64,000 bases of DNA from Adiantum capillus-veneris (taxonomy: Eukaryota > Streptophyta > Polypodiopsida > Polypodiales > Pteridaceae), in contig CM043956.1 in assembly GCA_014529385.2 (NCBI GenBank), positions 66,933,281-66,997,280 of the forward strand. Direction: 5' to 3'. This document shows, piece by piece, positions 11,542 through 23,571 of this stretch; the first letter of the stretch is position 1, and each line of letters begins with the position of its first letter. The translations under genes were made by a program, and so were the position numbers. A model generated the notes under the pieces. It was not told where the DNA came from. It saw only the letters and a program-made list of their open reading frames with translations, and ran no database searches.

Positions 11542-11629
11542 CTGCAAAACACATGTAGCAATGATATTAAAGTCCACACACAAATTTTCTACACAATTCC
11601 CACTATGATAGATTCCACTTCAAACATAC
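11542..11629 (-). other. predicted intron of the TNP2-like gene
   Basis: On the minus strand the donor is GTATGT after codons for SHDWHKMCQ and the acceptor is TTTTGCAG before the codons for FILLVSIEG. Removing it joins two segments that are contiguous in TNP2 proteins. Length is 88 bp. Confidence 0.7.
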
Positions 11630-13040
11630 CTGACACATTTTATGCCAGTCGTGTGACTTCAAACCGGTAAGCTTTCCTTCTTTAGTAAAAAACATTCAGA
11701 GCGAGTGCATTACTCCAGTCGGGGTCCACACAGATCGAATGGTCTCTTTTACTTTGCGTTCTTGGGCTCTTGTGAAAATCCATGGCGCTTTAGGGAGTTT
11801 TATCGATCCATTGGATGTTGTCTGCAGCCAATATTGCTCCATACGATCCACATTTCTAAGGTCAATCCTGGCTCCCAAAGTATCTTTCTTACCGGCTAGA
11901 TGGTCCCATATTAGATTACCCACATTCTTGAATATGTGAATTGGATCGAGCAAGTGATTGATCATGAGTTGGGGCCAATATGGTAACTCGTACCATAGAG
12001 AGAGTCTCTTCATCCCTGGGGACAAATCATCATCACACATCTCCTTCTGCTCTAGCCATGCTTGTGCAAACATCCTCGGTGGATCTCTTCCCAAAAATCC
12101 GTCGCATAACACATGATTCACTGGAAGATATGCTTGATGACCTTCGTAGATTTGCTTCTTCAATGAGGGCGCCCGACGTGCATTCAGTCTAGGTCCACAT
12201 GTGACACATGCTCTGTATCTGATTGTTTGAATCCCTGCATGTATACACATAACAATAGATAGCTTGAGAGAACCAAGATTTACAGTGTTTGAGTTTGAGT
12301 GTAAATCACTTGAGCATTCCGTTAGTGCGGGATAGTCATGCATGGTCCACATTAGAATGCCTCTGATCAAAGCATTCCATCAACCTGTGTGCCGGCTTAT
12401 ATCCATCACTTCTATGCCAATCCACAATTGTTGTAGCTCTTCCAATAGTGGACAAAGATACACATCCATATTCTTCACTTTATACCACCCCGGCACAATC
12501 AAGTTGTTCCCCTTCTTGGTAGTCAACCACGGGGGGATGTTGTAGTTGACAATGACAACAGGCCATACACTGTAAGATGTTGATCTTTGACCAAATGGAT
12601 TTACGCCATCCATAGCCAGGCCTAGGTGCAAATTTCGAGCTTCCCTGGCAAAATCTGACCATGTTTCATCTATATGTTTCCAGACTGCGCAATCTGCAGG
12701 AATCCGTAGCACACTGTCCGAAGATTTATTCTCCTCATGCCATGATGCTAGGGAAGCCATGGACTTACATTCAAAGAAATTCTTGATGCGAGTAAGTAGA
12801 GAAAAATGTCGCAAAACCTTTTGTGGAATTCTTGTTTCGTGGAGATGTACTCGATATCTCTCGAAATCACATTTCAGACACTTCTCCATGTCTATGTATT
12901 CCTCTCTAGAAAGAATGCAATCATTAGGACAAGTGTGAATCGAATTATAATCCATTCCCAAGTTTCGCGAGATCTTTCTTGCTTCCTCTCTGGAATCTGG
13001 CATCACATTATCAACTGGAAGTATGTGCTCTTTGAGCAAT

Positions 13041-13140
13041 CTATATAGCGAAAAAAAAGCAGTACAGTTGTATAAGTAATTTATCAGATCATTATACATC
13101 TAGAGTTTTTTATTAAAGTAAACACATTGTAATAGATCAC
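13041..13140 (-). other. predicted intron of the TNP2-like gene
   Basis: Donor GTGATC and an acceptor after a T-rich tract (CTATATAG). Splicing joins SVIALFK to LLKEHILP in frame, as the family expects. Length is 100 bp. Confidence 0.65.
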
Positions 13141-13467
13141 TTGAAAAGCGCTATGACGCTAATGTCACTCCATTCAAACTTTGCTTGCATGTTGAGAAGA
13201 ACTAGGAGCGCCTTCAATCTAGACACACGTGCTCCATCATACAATGGTGTATTGGCTTCACTTTTCATATCATCATAGATAAGCCTTTCTGAATCCATGA
13301 TTGTCTCTATCATTTCATCGATCTTGGGCTCAAACATTGCCTCGTTGGGAATGTGGTCTGCATGATCATCCTCCGAGCTGTCAAAGGCTATAACTTGTGG
13401 CCTCATATATGTTGCTTGACCAAAGTACCTGCGAACACGTCTATTGGGTTGCAAGATTGCTGCCTAT

Positions 13468-13886
13468 CATTAGGTGAAATTTGGACTCACAAAGGGACCC
13501 TTTAAGGAGTTTGACTTTACCTCTCTCTACCAAAATGGATGCATGGATAAATTTTTGTAAACAAACTCCAAAGTCAGTGGAGGTTTGACAGTTAGAATGT
13601 CCTCTTCAAGCTCTATCTATTGATATATAGCACGCCATGAGATTCCTCATATTTTAGAAGATTCTAAGATAGGTGAATAAAAAAAGAATCTTCTAAAATA
13701 TGACGAATCTCATGGAGTGCTAGCAATATATTAGTAGATAGAGCCTAAAGAGGATATTCTAACTGTCAAACCTCCGTTAACTTTGGATTTTGTTTTCAAA
13801 AATTTATCCATGCACCTATTTTGGTAGAGAGAGGTAAAGTCAAACTCCTTAAAGGGCCCCTTTGTGAGTCCAAATTTCACCTAATG
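13468..13886. mobile_element. 419-bp foldback MITE inside the TNP2-like gene
   Basis: The arms 13468-13665 and 13686-13886 are inverse complements with few mismatches and a loop of about 20 bp. Ends are CATTAGGTGAAATTTGG and its inverse. It is non-coding and separates the first TNP2 exon from the next, either in an intron or across a coding junction. The flanks do not show a clear target duplication, so the superfamily is left open. Confidence 0.88.
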
Positions 13887-14140
13887 TGGCCAGCGTCAGA
13901 GTCCGAAGAGTTATAATTGGCAAAAAATCGATCTATAATAGATGGATCTTCGCAAAAGTGCTCCAAAGACAGGCGTCTTGTCCGTCGCATAGCATGCCTG
14001 CATTGATTACAAGGACATAAGATCCTTGTTGAGAGATAGGTGTTTAGGTTGGACGGTCCCACATTCTCATCACTACTCATAATGAGGGTAAAAACCTTAT
14101 AAGCTAGACATAAATTTAATCTTCTATTGGCATCCTCTGT

Positions 14141-14639
<499 letters not shown>

Positions 14640-14640
<1 letters not shown>

Positions 14641-15244
14641 GTAGACTCTAATATAAAAACTCAATCCAAAATCTAATCTTAAATCTAACCTAATTGAACA
14701 TACGGTGATTTGTGTCTAATTGAATATGGTTGTGTGTGAGTTAATAGGTGTCACATTTTGATGGGAATATATTTGTGTAACTAGTGTTTGCTCTTTGGGC
14801 GAAGCGTGCCTTCATTGACAGGCACTAAAATTTAACCTAAATCAAATCTAATCTTAAATCGATCATAAATTTAGATCTAATATAATCTTAAACTCAAAAT
14901 AAACCTAAATCTAATCTGATCTTAAACCTAAGCTAAATCTAAATGTAATCTAACTTAAATCTAAATTTAATCGAGTTAATTTTAAATCTTGTCTTACTCT
15001 TACATCTAAATCTAATTTAATATTAAACTGAACATAAACCTAAATCTAATCCTATCTTAAATCCTAAACCTAAATGTAATCTAACTTAAATCTAACATAG
15101 CTAGCTAATCTTTAATATTTTCCTAATTTTAAATCTAACCTATTCTTAATCTAACATAAATCTAAATCTAACCTAATCTTAAACTCAACATAAACATAAA
15201 TCTAAATGTAATCTAGTCTAATCTAATTTAAATATATCTTAACC

Positions 15245-15246
<2 letters not shown>
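14640..15246. repeat. degenerate short tandem repeat rich in CTAAA/TCTAAA
   Basis: About 600 bp composed mainly of variants of CCTAAA, TCTAAA, CTTAAA and TCTAAT with very little G on the + strand. The unit appears to be near 6 bp. It is non-coding. It could be a decayed telomere-like array with many C-to-T changes, or an unrelated simple repeat. Confidence 0.6.
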
Positions 15247-15299
<53 letters not shown>

Positions 15300-15418
15300 T
15301 TTCCTCCCCTTACCTCTTTCTTTCATCTTCTCCCCCCTCTCTCTCTTTAGTTTTTTACTCTCTCTCTCTCTCTCTTCCTCTCTCAATGTGTGTGTATGCA
15401 TTCTTTGTTTATGCATGT

Positions 15419-15475
<57 letters not shown>

Positions 15476-15478
15476 ATA

Positions 15479-15509
<31 letters not shown>

Positions 15510-15552
15510 CTGTCAAAGACACAATGTGTGTGTGTGAGAGAGAGAGAGATAA
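15247..15552. repeat. cluster of (CT)n and (GA)n microsatellites
   Basis: CT runs at about 15247-15296, 15358-15375, 15419-15473 and 15479-15502, then a TGTG/GAGA stretch to about 15552. ORFs here are repeat artefacts. Confidence 0.93.
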
Positions 15553-15616
15553 AGAGGGGAAGGGAACATGAGAGGGAGGAGAGGGAAGGAGCATACCTGG
15601 CTCTCCTTCTTCTCCT

Positions 15617-15641
15617 CGTGTATGTGTGTGTGTGTGTGTGT
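15617..15641. repeat. (GT)n microsatellite
   Basis: A short run of about 11-12 GT units. Confidence 0.85.
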
Positions 15642-16020
15642 CCCGGGTAGGTCACCTAAGAAAAATGTAACCTATCACGTGAGTTCAACAGAAGGGTATT
15701 TAAAGTCCTTGAAACTTATAGAAATATATATACAAAAGGGATACTATTTTTTAAAGTTGAAAAACACTTATAGATTTTAAAAGAAAAGGGTACATTGTAT
15801 TCCTTAAAAAATTCACAGATAAGGGTTTTTACAAACATGTCTTGAACGCACGTGATATGGTAGTTTTACACATAGTGAAGCCGCCGAGGTGTGTGTGTGT
15901 AGGGGGGGGGGGAAGAAAGAGAGAGAGAGAGGGAGAGCACGGGTTATCTCTTTGATTGAGAGCCAACACTCAGATCTGAGATCTGAGTTTTCGAGCGCTC
16001 TCGATTTATTTTTTACCCCT

Positions 16021-16139
16021 GTCGGTGTCGCTAACAAATCAAATAGCGACGCTCATAGCAATGCCCATAGCGATGCCGTGGATTTTCACTTTTGAGCATC
16101 GCACTGCGAGCGTCGCTAATGTGAAGTACCTCTTGTAGT
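16021..16139. mobile_element. CACTA-like terminus with subterminal repeats
   Basis: The right edge reads CTCTTGTAGTA, the inverse of TACTACAAGAG, one change from the usual CACTACAAGA start. Inside are repeated GTCGCTA / TAGCGAC motifs: 16026-16032, 16044-16050, 16071-16076 (TAGCGA) and 16110-16116. The first two form an inverted pair. This arrangement is typical of plant CACTA ends. No matching left terminus was found, so its link to the TNP1/TNP2 genes is uncertain. Confidence 0.55.
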
Positions 16140-16720
16140 AAAGAGAGTTTATAACCCGAGTCATCAATTCTAACAAGTGAAATCAAATTGTGAGTCAAAC
16201 ATGGTACGTGATATACATTTTGGATGGAAGATCTCATACCGTTCAACAAAACCATAGCAATGTTATCAATGCCAACTATGTCACAAGCATAACTATGGAT
16301 CACCTAATGTGATGGAGCTAATAATCTCTTTATAATGTGTGAACCACTCCCTATGTGGGTTCACATAAATAGATGCACCTGAATTGAGGATCCACATATG
16401 TGACAATTCACCATTGACACTTCACCACACTGAAGAAGCAATTCACCACATATGTGACACTTCACCCCATTGATTAGAAATTTGGCCATGAGATTTATAA
16501 AAAAAGAGTCTCTTCTGCATAGTAAAACACATTTGTAGACTTTTCCAACAAATTAATTCCTCATTGTCACTGTTTTTGCTTTTCCTTTCTCGCATTTCCA
16601 TGTATAAAAATATTTTTGATAAGGCCATACTTATAACGAAAATGACACTGCTTTCCCTTTTTACTATGAGACTTTGATCTATCATGAGATGTATCTTTTT
16701 TGCCATCTTTGCCAAATCAC
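16031..16720 (-). pseudogene. Ty1/copia relic (gag knuckle to gag-pre-integrase)
   Basis: The minus-strand ORF 16303-16031 encodes ACDIVGIDNIAMVLLNG and QNVYHVPCLTHNLISL, which match the conserved stretch between the copia protease and integrase. Upstream on the same strand, 16715-16443 carries a frameshifted remnant of a zinc-knuckle region. It is highly decayed, with no intact protease or integrase. Its inner part is duplicated in inverse at 17714-17888. Confidence 0.65.
16220..16394 (+). repeat. left arm of a perfect 175-bp inverted repeat
   Basis: All 175 bases are the exact inverse complement of 17714-17888 by direct reading. The arm carries part of the copia relic. Confidence 0.93.
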
Positions 16721-17713
16721 ATTTCCAAGAATGACATTTCCTATGTTTTCCTTCTTTCTACACATAGTGAGCTTTTCCATGATGTGAGCTACCAGTACTC
16801 TTATGATGCAATTATTTTGAAAGAAGAGAATCAGTGACATCATTGTACATTAGAATACCATTCGGTAAAATTTATTAACAAAATTACAAAATGTATGCCA
16901 TGGAAGTGGCAATGAGAAAAGCAAGTGAATAGATTTCATCTCATTATTTATTTATCTTTTATTTTGTAGTGTACTATATAGCACATCAAGTATGGTTGAA
17001 GTTATGAAACACATACATGAGAAACTATGCTAGCAACAAAATGTTCTTGATGCAAAAGCTATATAATCTTCCTATGCAATAGTTATCTAGTGCTGCTAGC
17101 CATATCGATGAGTTTGACTTTTGTTTTCCTAGATTCATGCTTATCAAATGAAGATAAATAAATAATGAGATGAACTGACTCAACAAGATGAAATCTATTT
17201 ATAGATATGCAAAGTGTATCTAGATCTTCCCATTAAATTTGAATCACGTTCATATCATCAATCCTTGTAGCATATGAAATGGAATGTTTTTTATTTTTCT
17301 ACACTAAGACATCCTAGATCTACTCTATCCAAAGCACAAAGTTTTCTCCATCAAACTTCTTGTAGATTTTTGTTTGAATTTGGTAGAAATATCAACCAGA
17401 GTGACAGTTAAAGTGCCATATGCATAGAATAGAAATGCATAAAAATGCTCTCCTAGCAATAGGCACAAACTAGAGAATAGAGAATTGTCTATGTATACTG
17501 GCAAATAACTACCAACAGGGAATCAAAGAACTCAGTCCTCTCTATATAGGGCCAATGGAAAGGATACAATCGTGGAGAGTTATAGAAACCTAATCCACCT
17601 TACACTAGGTAACCTGGCTCCTAGTGCTTGGCTTGAGAAAACCTCACCCATGACCCACACAGAAGGCTAAGCAATGACATGACTATAGTCAAGTCTTAGA
17701 AATAACTATCTAT
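16721..17713. other. gene-free spacer inside the inverted repeat
   Basis: AT-rich with no recognisable coding. A shorter inner inverted repeat pairs about 16931-16957 (gatttcatctcattatttat) with about 17150-17172. Confidence 0.5.
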
Positions 17714-17888
17714 TGGATCCTCAATTCAGGTGCATCTATTTATGTGAACCCACATAGGGAGTGGTTCACACATTATAAAGAGATTATTAGCTCCATCACA
17801 TTAGGTGATCCATAGTTATGCTTGTGACATAGTTGGCATTGATAACATTGCTATGGTTTTGTTGAACGGTATGAGATCTTCCATCCAA
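17714..17888 (-). repeat. right arm of the 175-bp inverted repeat
   Basis: Exact inverse complement of 16220-16394. Read on the + strand it encodes the same copia segment (IHSYACDIVGIDNIAM). Sequence beyond 17888 differs from the sequence flanking the left arm. Confidence 0.93.
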
Positions 17889-18377
17889 GAAGACTTACAT
17901 GCTAGCCAAGATGGCTCTACGAATGCATACCAAGTTAGTATCCACAATACATGTGGATTTGAGGTTGTATGAGGGAGTTATGGCCAAAAAATGCATTTGT
18001 GGGCTAACAAATGCACCTTGCAAAAAACTATTTTTGCTAGTCACATTGTGGGCTGAATAAACTTACAACAAAATAGTCCCAAATATATAAAGAAAAGCTC
18101 TTAAATGAGCTAAACACATTCTAAAGATCTCAACTCCAAATTTCTTGTCCAAATCATATACCCTACTGCACTCCCACGTGTGACATGTGTGAAATCAAAG
18201 GATACTCTAGTTGAATACTCTAATTTGTAAGAACTCAAGAAATAATTGAGAACTTTTGCAAACTAGCTCCAAATAGTGCACAATGATGAATCTATCTTGT
18301 CGAAAACCAATCAGTTATGATACTAGAATGAAGGGAATCAAACGAGTAGAGTCGGAGGATACGTGCAAACCACCCAC

Positions 18378-18401
18378 ACACACACACACGCACGCACGCG
18401 T

Positions 18402-18463
<62 letters not shown>
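18378..18463. repeat. (AC)n microsatellite
   Basis: AC units with a CGCACGCACGCG interruption near 18390, then about 30 perfect units. Confidence 0.95.
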
Positions 18464-18466
<3 letters not shown>

Positions 18467-18859
18467 GAGAAGAGAGCAGAGAGCAAGAAATAGATAGATA
18501 GAGCACATGAAACACACATATGGTGAGGCGGAGCCAAACATATTCTTCAAAGTGGCACACAATAGTGCATTAGTTTGTGTGTCTCTCATTAGTTGAATAT
18601 TTGTACATTTAGAGGTTAGTGTGGAACAATGGGCACCTGAGCCTACATTGTTAGTACCTCAATGGTAGTGATGGGTTTGTGGATTCTTAACATTGAATTT
18701 TATTTAAAGAGCATTCAGAGAAAGAAAAAGACACTCTCATTTGCATGGGTCTTGAAAGTCAAAACCGAAGGGTAAAGAAAAAGGCATACTAATGTTAGTG
18801 ATGGAAGTTGACATAGTAGAATGACAATGTCACATGAGAAAGAAAATCAGAATAATGAA

Positions 18860-21310
18860 CCTATTATTACCAATGAAATGGATGATATTTATAATGATAT
18901 ATGTTGAAAGAAGACATAGCAAGCATAGACATTGAAAAAAGAAATCTGATCACAAGGAAAAATCAAGACATAGAGAGTAAGAATTAGATCATCATAGATC
19001 CAAACAATATCATGGAGAAATCTCTATTGACTTGACGTTTTCCTTCCAATGTTCAAAGGTAGTAGGAAGGATGACCTAGATGTGTACATCCAAACCTTTC
19101 AACAATACGCTGACCTGAAGGAGGACATTGATGAGGATGAGTGGAGAGAATATTTACTACAAACTTTCAAGGATGTAGACAAGAAGAGGTATTACCATTA
19201 TCTAGCATGCAAATTTTGGACCTACAACAAGTTGAAAAAGGCATTTCTTCAAGAGTACAATGAGAAGGGGGATGAAGATATCCTTTGTGAACTAGATAAG
19301 ATCAAGTAGGGGGAGCTATCATTTATTAGAAGCTATGTGGAAAAGACCACGAAACTAACCAGAGAACTAAATGAACCTCCTTCAGAGAAGAGATTGTCTG
19401 CATGATTTTTGAGTGGATTGAAAAGTAAGAAACTAAGGAAGCAAGAGATACCAACACTGACTAGAAACTTTGATGACTTAGTCAAAGAGCTTTGAAATTG
19501 GAGTCGCAGGCAAAGAAAGAAAAGGGCCGTAAGAAAGAGGGAGATCAAGTGAAAAAAAAACATCTATTGATGATTCCAATTCTAGTTCTAGTTCTTTTAA
19601 TAGTGCATCATAGGACCAATCAAAAAGTAAAAAGAAGGGATCTTAGACCAAGAAGATAGAGGCAATCTCGAAGAAAATATTTGAAATGTGAAAGTCCATA
19701 CGTGTAGTTGGAAAGGTGAATACCTCATGTACTAAGTAAAAATCAAAAGAGCACAGATTTGATGAGCGTTGCCAATGTACCTACTATATAGCATTTGGAC
19801 ATTTGTGAAACAACTACAAAATAAGAATGCACCATGTTCAAGAAGTCAAATATGTGCCCTTGATAGCGTTGAAAACCTAGAATTGGCAAAGAAAGAGGGA
19901 ATTTTAGAGAATATGGATAATGAGAGTGGTACCAAAAAGATGCCATGAAGGGGATGATATCAAAATTTTGATGGTCGAGGCCACGGAAAAGCTAACTATA
20001 CAAGGTGTAACTTTAACTATTATACTTGTTGTAAGTGTGGACACTTTGAAACTCAAATCAAAGCTAAAGTGGCCAAAGGTAAGATGGAATACCTAGTTCT
20101 AGTGTGAGTGATCACCAAGAGTGATAGGATTGTCATCAAGGAGCTACTAGAAGAGTTGTTGAAGCAAACAAACCAAAGTGAAGAGATTGATTAATGAGGA
20201 TCTAGCAAAGAAGATGCCAGAGAAGCCTAAACTCTTGAAGTCCATAAGCATTCAACAGATTTCACCAAAGGCTCTAGAGGTTCTAGAGAAGGAACTCCCA
20301 TAGAAAGAATGTGGTAAGGGAGATGCTGGGAAAGAATATGCGGGACTAATAAAGGGATCAAAGGAGAACTTGGATAAGGATGCCTGGAAAGTCAAGGTAG
20401 ACTTGGCCGAGTTTGATCAATTAGATATGAGGATGGAAAATGTTCAAAAGTAGAAACACAATTCCCTACAAAAGGATCCATTATCTAGGGTATGCAAGAG
20501 GCCATTAGAGGCACGAAACTGAAAGAAAATTCCAAAAGGGAGATCCTCAAGTTTAGATAGTAGCTCTAGAAATGATCGACTAGATCTATGTCAAGGTCCA
20601 TGAGAGAATTCAAAGGCTTTTTATCCAAGAAGCAAAGAAAGAAAGAATTAGATGCAGTGGTAGTGGATTTGTCTAAGATCAAAGATGATAAAGTGTTGAT
20701 CATGTAGATTGATTATAAGGTTAAAAAAAAATGGGAGCCACTATCAGGGGTCATAGTGCATGGTGGTTCTTGTGTCAACATTCTTGGGGAGGAAGTGTGT
20801 CAAAGATTGGGAATTTAAGATATGAAACTAGATCCTTTCAAAATTCAAATGGTATACCAATGGATAGTCTACACCAATGGTCTAGTTAGATATCGTCAAA
20901 TCAAGGTAGGCTCTAAGAAGCTCAAAACCAACATTTTGGTATAAAATATGCAAGCGACATATAGTATGCTATTGGGAATCCATGTCTCAAAAGTGTAGGA
21001 TCCATACATGAATATGTAGGCCAAAGCTTGAAAATTAAATGACCTAATAGGATAACTCACATTAGGAAAAATCACACAAGAAGCTGGGAAAGGGTAAGGA
21101 GGCCAGAAGAGCTTTGTAGGAAATATGGAGCAAATCAAACGAATGCTAGAATCCATGAGCATAATTCCCATACCTAAGACAAATTTAAATGTAGTAATTT
21201 CAGATTTAGAGAGGCGGGTTCCAAAGAAAGTAAATCTAGAAAATTTCATTGATTCAAATCTAGGTGAAAGACAAATGAATCCTCATGATAGGTTGTGTGA
21301 AGCATAGGGA
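18860..21310 (+). pseudogene. Ty3/gypsy element D1: decayed gag and protease, no pol
   Basis: Gag (about 19020-19500) matches the next element at high similarity: FKGSRKDDLDVYIQTFQQY, KKRYYHYLACKFWTYNKLKKAF, EDILCELDKIK. A decayed zinc knuckle (TCCKCGHFETQI) is near 20025. The retropepsin region near 20750 keeps a GGSCVNILGEE-like active site in the DGGA position. A C-terminal block (MLESMSIIPIPKTNLNVVIS, 21145) corresponds to the segment just before reverse transcriptase in D2, but after 21306 the sequence goes straight to a short purine-rich tract and an LTR. Many stops and frameshifts are present. It is a truncated or internally deleted relative of D2 and would be non-autonomous. Confidence 0.75.
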
Positions 21311-21330
21311 AGTCAAACTATAGGGGATGC

Positions 21331-21815
21331 TGTAGACGGCTAGATAGCTCACTATGTGGGAACGTCTTCTTAGAAGATAGGCAGCGAATTACTAAGTAGT
21401 TACTATGGTAATTACTACAGTAAACCCAAAGTGTATAAATAGGGACCATTACATTGTAATCGGGTTGGCAGTTATTATCATTTGGGTTAGTGCCTTGGCT
21501 ATACTTGTACTTGAGAATCATTGGCAGTATTGTCGGTTGTACTTTCTCTCTGTAAATCATATTCGCTGTAATCTTGATCTGTAATCCCAATCATGGCATA
21601 TATTTCAGTTATACTTACTTCTCGTCCAGTCTTCTGAATCTGAATCTGAATCTGAACCTTATTTCTAGTACATAAGTCTGATTCTTATTTCAGTATCCAC
21701 ATTCCAGTCTAGTCTCTGATTCCTGTCCAGTCAGCTGTCTGAAATCTTCCCACACTAGTAGCTGAAATCTTCCAACATTGGAATTAGCTGTCTCAAGAGA
21801 TCAGCTCCAATTCCA
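21331..21815 (+). mobile_element. LTR shared by gypsy elements D1 and D2
   Basis: Starts TGTAGACGGC directly after a purine-rich stretch (TAGGGGATGC) and ends CCA just before TGGCGATCACGG. It has a TATA-like box (TATAAAT, 21434-21440). Length is about 485 bp. It is both the 3' LTR position for D1 and the 5' LTR position for D2. I found no second copy downstream of D2. Confidence 0.65.
21434..21440 (+). promoter_or_regulatory. TATA box of the D LTR
   Basis: TATAAAT followed by AGGGACC, about 100 bp into the LTR. Confidence 0.5.
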
Positions 21816-21818
21816 TTT

Positions 21819-21836
21819 TGGCGATCACGGTGACTC
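21819..21836 (+). promoter_or_regulatory. probable primer binding site of D2
   Basis: TGGCGATCACGGTGACTC begins 4 bp after the LTR end. It has the TGG start typical of tRNA-primed elements, but I did not identify the tRNA. Confidence 0.45.
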
Positions 21837-21884
21837 TGAAGCTTGTTGACTGAAAGACTCTTCTCCCAGTTTGAAGTTTTCAGC

Positions 21885-23571
21885 AATGACACCAAAATAC
21901 AATCGTGTCCGGAAATCAACCATTCGTGTTGACCCCATTCCTGAGGAGTCAGGAAGAGAGTTTGACCCCAAGCAAGAGAAGATGACTGACACTGAGGCTC
22001 ACGAGGAGCATAGTCAGGCTGATGAGGCGCAGGACTCACAGCACTCCAGTCATTCTCGACGCCGACGGGAAGAATGAGAAGCACAAAAGGCAAAGAGTTC
22101 CAAGAGTTCTCGGTCCCGACAGAAAGATGAGGATACCAAGGGCAGTAAGGGAAGTCACCGTACTTCTAGCAGACAAACCAGAGAAGACACTAACACTGAG
22201 ATAGAGATAGAGATTGATTGGGATGCTGACACTGACAATTGCAAGAAGGCTCCGAAGCGTCATTCTGAATCCAAGAGGCGAAGTGGCAGGATCAATAGTA
22301 ATCGGAATGATTACACAGCTTCCCTGAAGATTTCCTTTCCAATATTCAAAGGGGGGAAAAAGGATGATCCAGATGTTCACATACAAGCTTTTGAGCAGTA
22401 TGTTGAACTAAAAAACATTGATGAAGATGATTGGGGGGAATATTTTCCACAAACCTTGAAGGAGGCAGCAAGGAAATGGTATTACCATTACCCTGCATGC
22501 CAAATCAGATCATATAACAAATTGCTTAAGGCCTTCAGGTTGGAATATTCCGACAATAGAGGGGAGGAAGATATTCTCTGTGAATTAGATAAGATCAAAC
22601 AGAGGAATTTGGCAGTCCGCAGCTATGTGGAAAAGATAAAAGAGCTAACCATGCAGTTGCAAGAACCGCCATCTGAGAAGAGATTGAGGGCATGGTTCCT
22701 GAATGGGTTTAGAAGCAAGAAGAATAGGGAACAAGAGGTACCCGCCCCTACAAAAAAATTCAATGATCTGGTCCAAAGGGAATTAAAGCTGGAACAACAG
22801 GCTAAGAAGGAAAAGAGCCACAAGAAGCGAAGGACCAGTAGCAGTAGCTGTGCTACTGAAACTTTTGATTCCAGTGAAATGTCCAGTAGCTCCGAGAGCA
22901 GCTCTAATGAACGAGCAAAAGAGAAAGAAAAGAAGGGATCTTGGACCAAGAAAATTGAAGAGATGGCTAGGTAGATTGCCGAAATTAGCCACACAAGACA
23001 ACCAATTTGAAAGATGGAGACTTGGTGTTCAAGATGCAAATCCAAGGACCATATCTCCATTGAATGTCCACAATATACCTACTGCAAGGCCTTTGGTCAC
23101 CTATGGAATAATTGTGGCATCAGAATTCACCACTTTAAGAAAGGAAAGGATCTGTCAGTGGTTGACTACACTGAACCAGTGAAGGTAGAACCAGTGAAAG
23201 TAGCTCAAGAGGAGAGACCAGATACCAGTGGTACTGGTCAGGGACGGGGCCGATACCAACCAGGAATGGGTAGAGGTGGAGGAAGAGGCAACTTCCAGAA
23301 CAGGAGCATGAATTGCTATACTTGTGGGAAGTATGGTCATTTTGCAGCCCAATGTCCAGATGCACCTGTAATGACTACTACTGAGGCTAAGGCACCAGAG
23401 CCAGTCCTAGTGAGGGTAGTTACTAGGAGCAAGGGAGTAGTCGTTGAAGAAATCCCAAACACTTCAGAAACACTAGTCAATCCTAACAGCAACAAGTGGA
23501 CTCAACAAAGGGAAGTTTGGAAGGCCAAAGGTAAAGAGAAGGTGGTAGATGAGTGGCAAGAGCAGAGGTAA
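21885..23571 (+). pseudogene. Ty3/gypsy element D2 gag with two zinc-binding segments
   Basis: A start is likely at the MTPKYNRVRKST segment (21885). Capsid region: FPIFKGGKKDDPDVHIQAFE, RKWYYHYPACQIRSYNKLLK, then a Ser/Lys-rich linker. Zinc-binding part (23014-23571): WCSRCKSKDHISIECPQYTYC followed by the classic knuckle NCYTCGKYGHFAAQC. Frame 1 is kept over most of it, with stops at 22972-22974, about 23008-23010 and 23569-23571, and a frame change near 22.08 kb. Gag would form the virus-like particle and bind the RNA. Confidence 0.82.

Larger units (their letters stand above)
10006..14080 (-). pseudogene. CACTA (En/Spm) TNP2-like transposase, multi-exon, interrupted
   Basis: Domains run in family order. 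Exon 1 starts at MSSDENVGPS (14080) and carries the transposase-associated Cys motif ILCPCNQCRH. The Transposase_21 core follows (13452-11696): CLKCDFERYR, the LAMDGVNPFGQRS signature, SVWPVVIVNYNIPPWL, LMINHLLDPIHIFKN. A DUF4218 region follows (11541-11005: HSRWMFFLERFMKTLKGYVRQKARPEGS, split here only for reading). A DUF4216-like region ends it (10660-10006: YFGTLQEILRIDYRG, SASNWWYIIEVAPHS). Two GT-AG introns are visible: 13041-13140 and 11542-11629 (GTATGT donor, TTTTGCAG acceptor). Damage: in-frame stops at 12380-12382 and 11696-11698, a frame change near 11.01 kb, further breaks at 10.66-10.74 kb, and a foldback insertion at 13468-13886. The intact protein would cut and join the element's ends. 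Confidence 0.85.
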
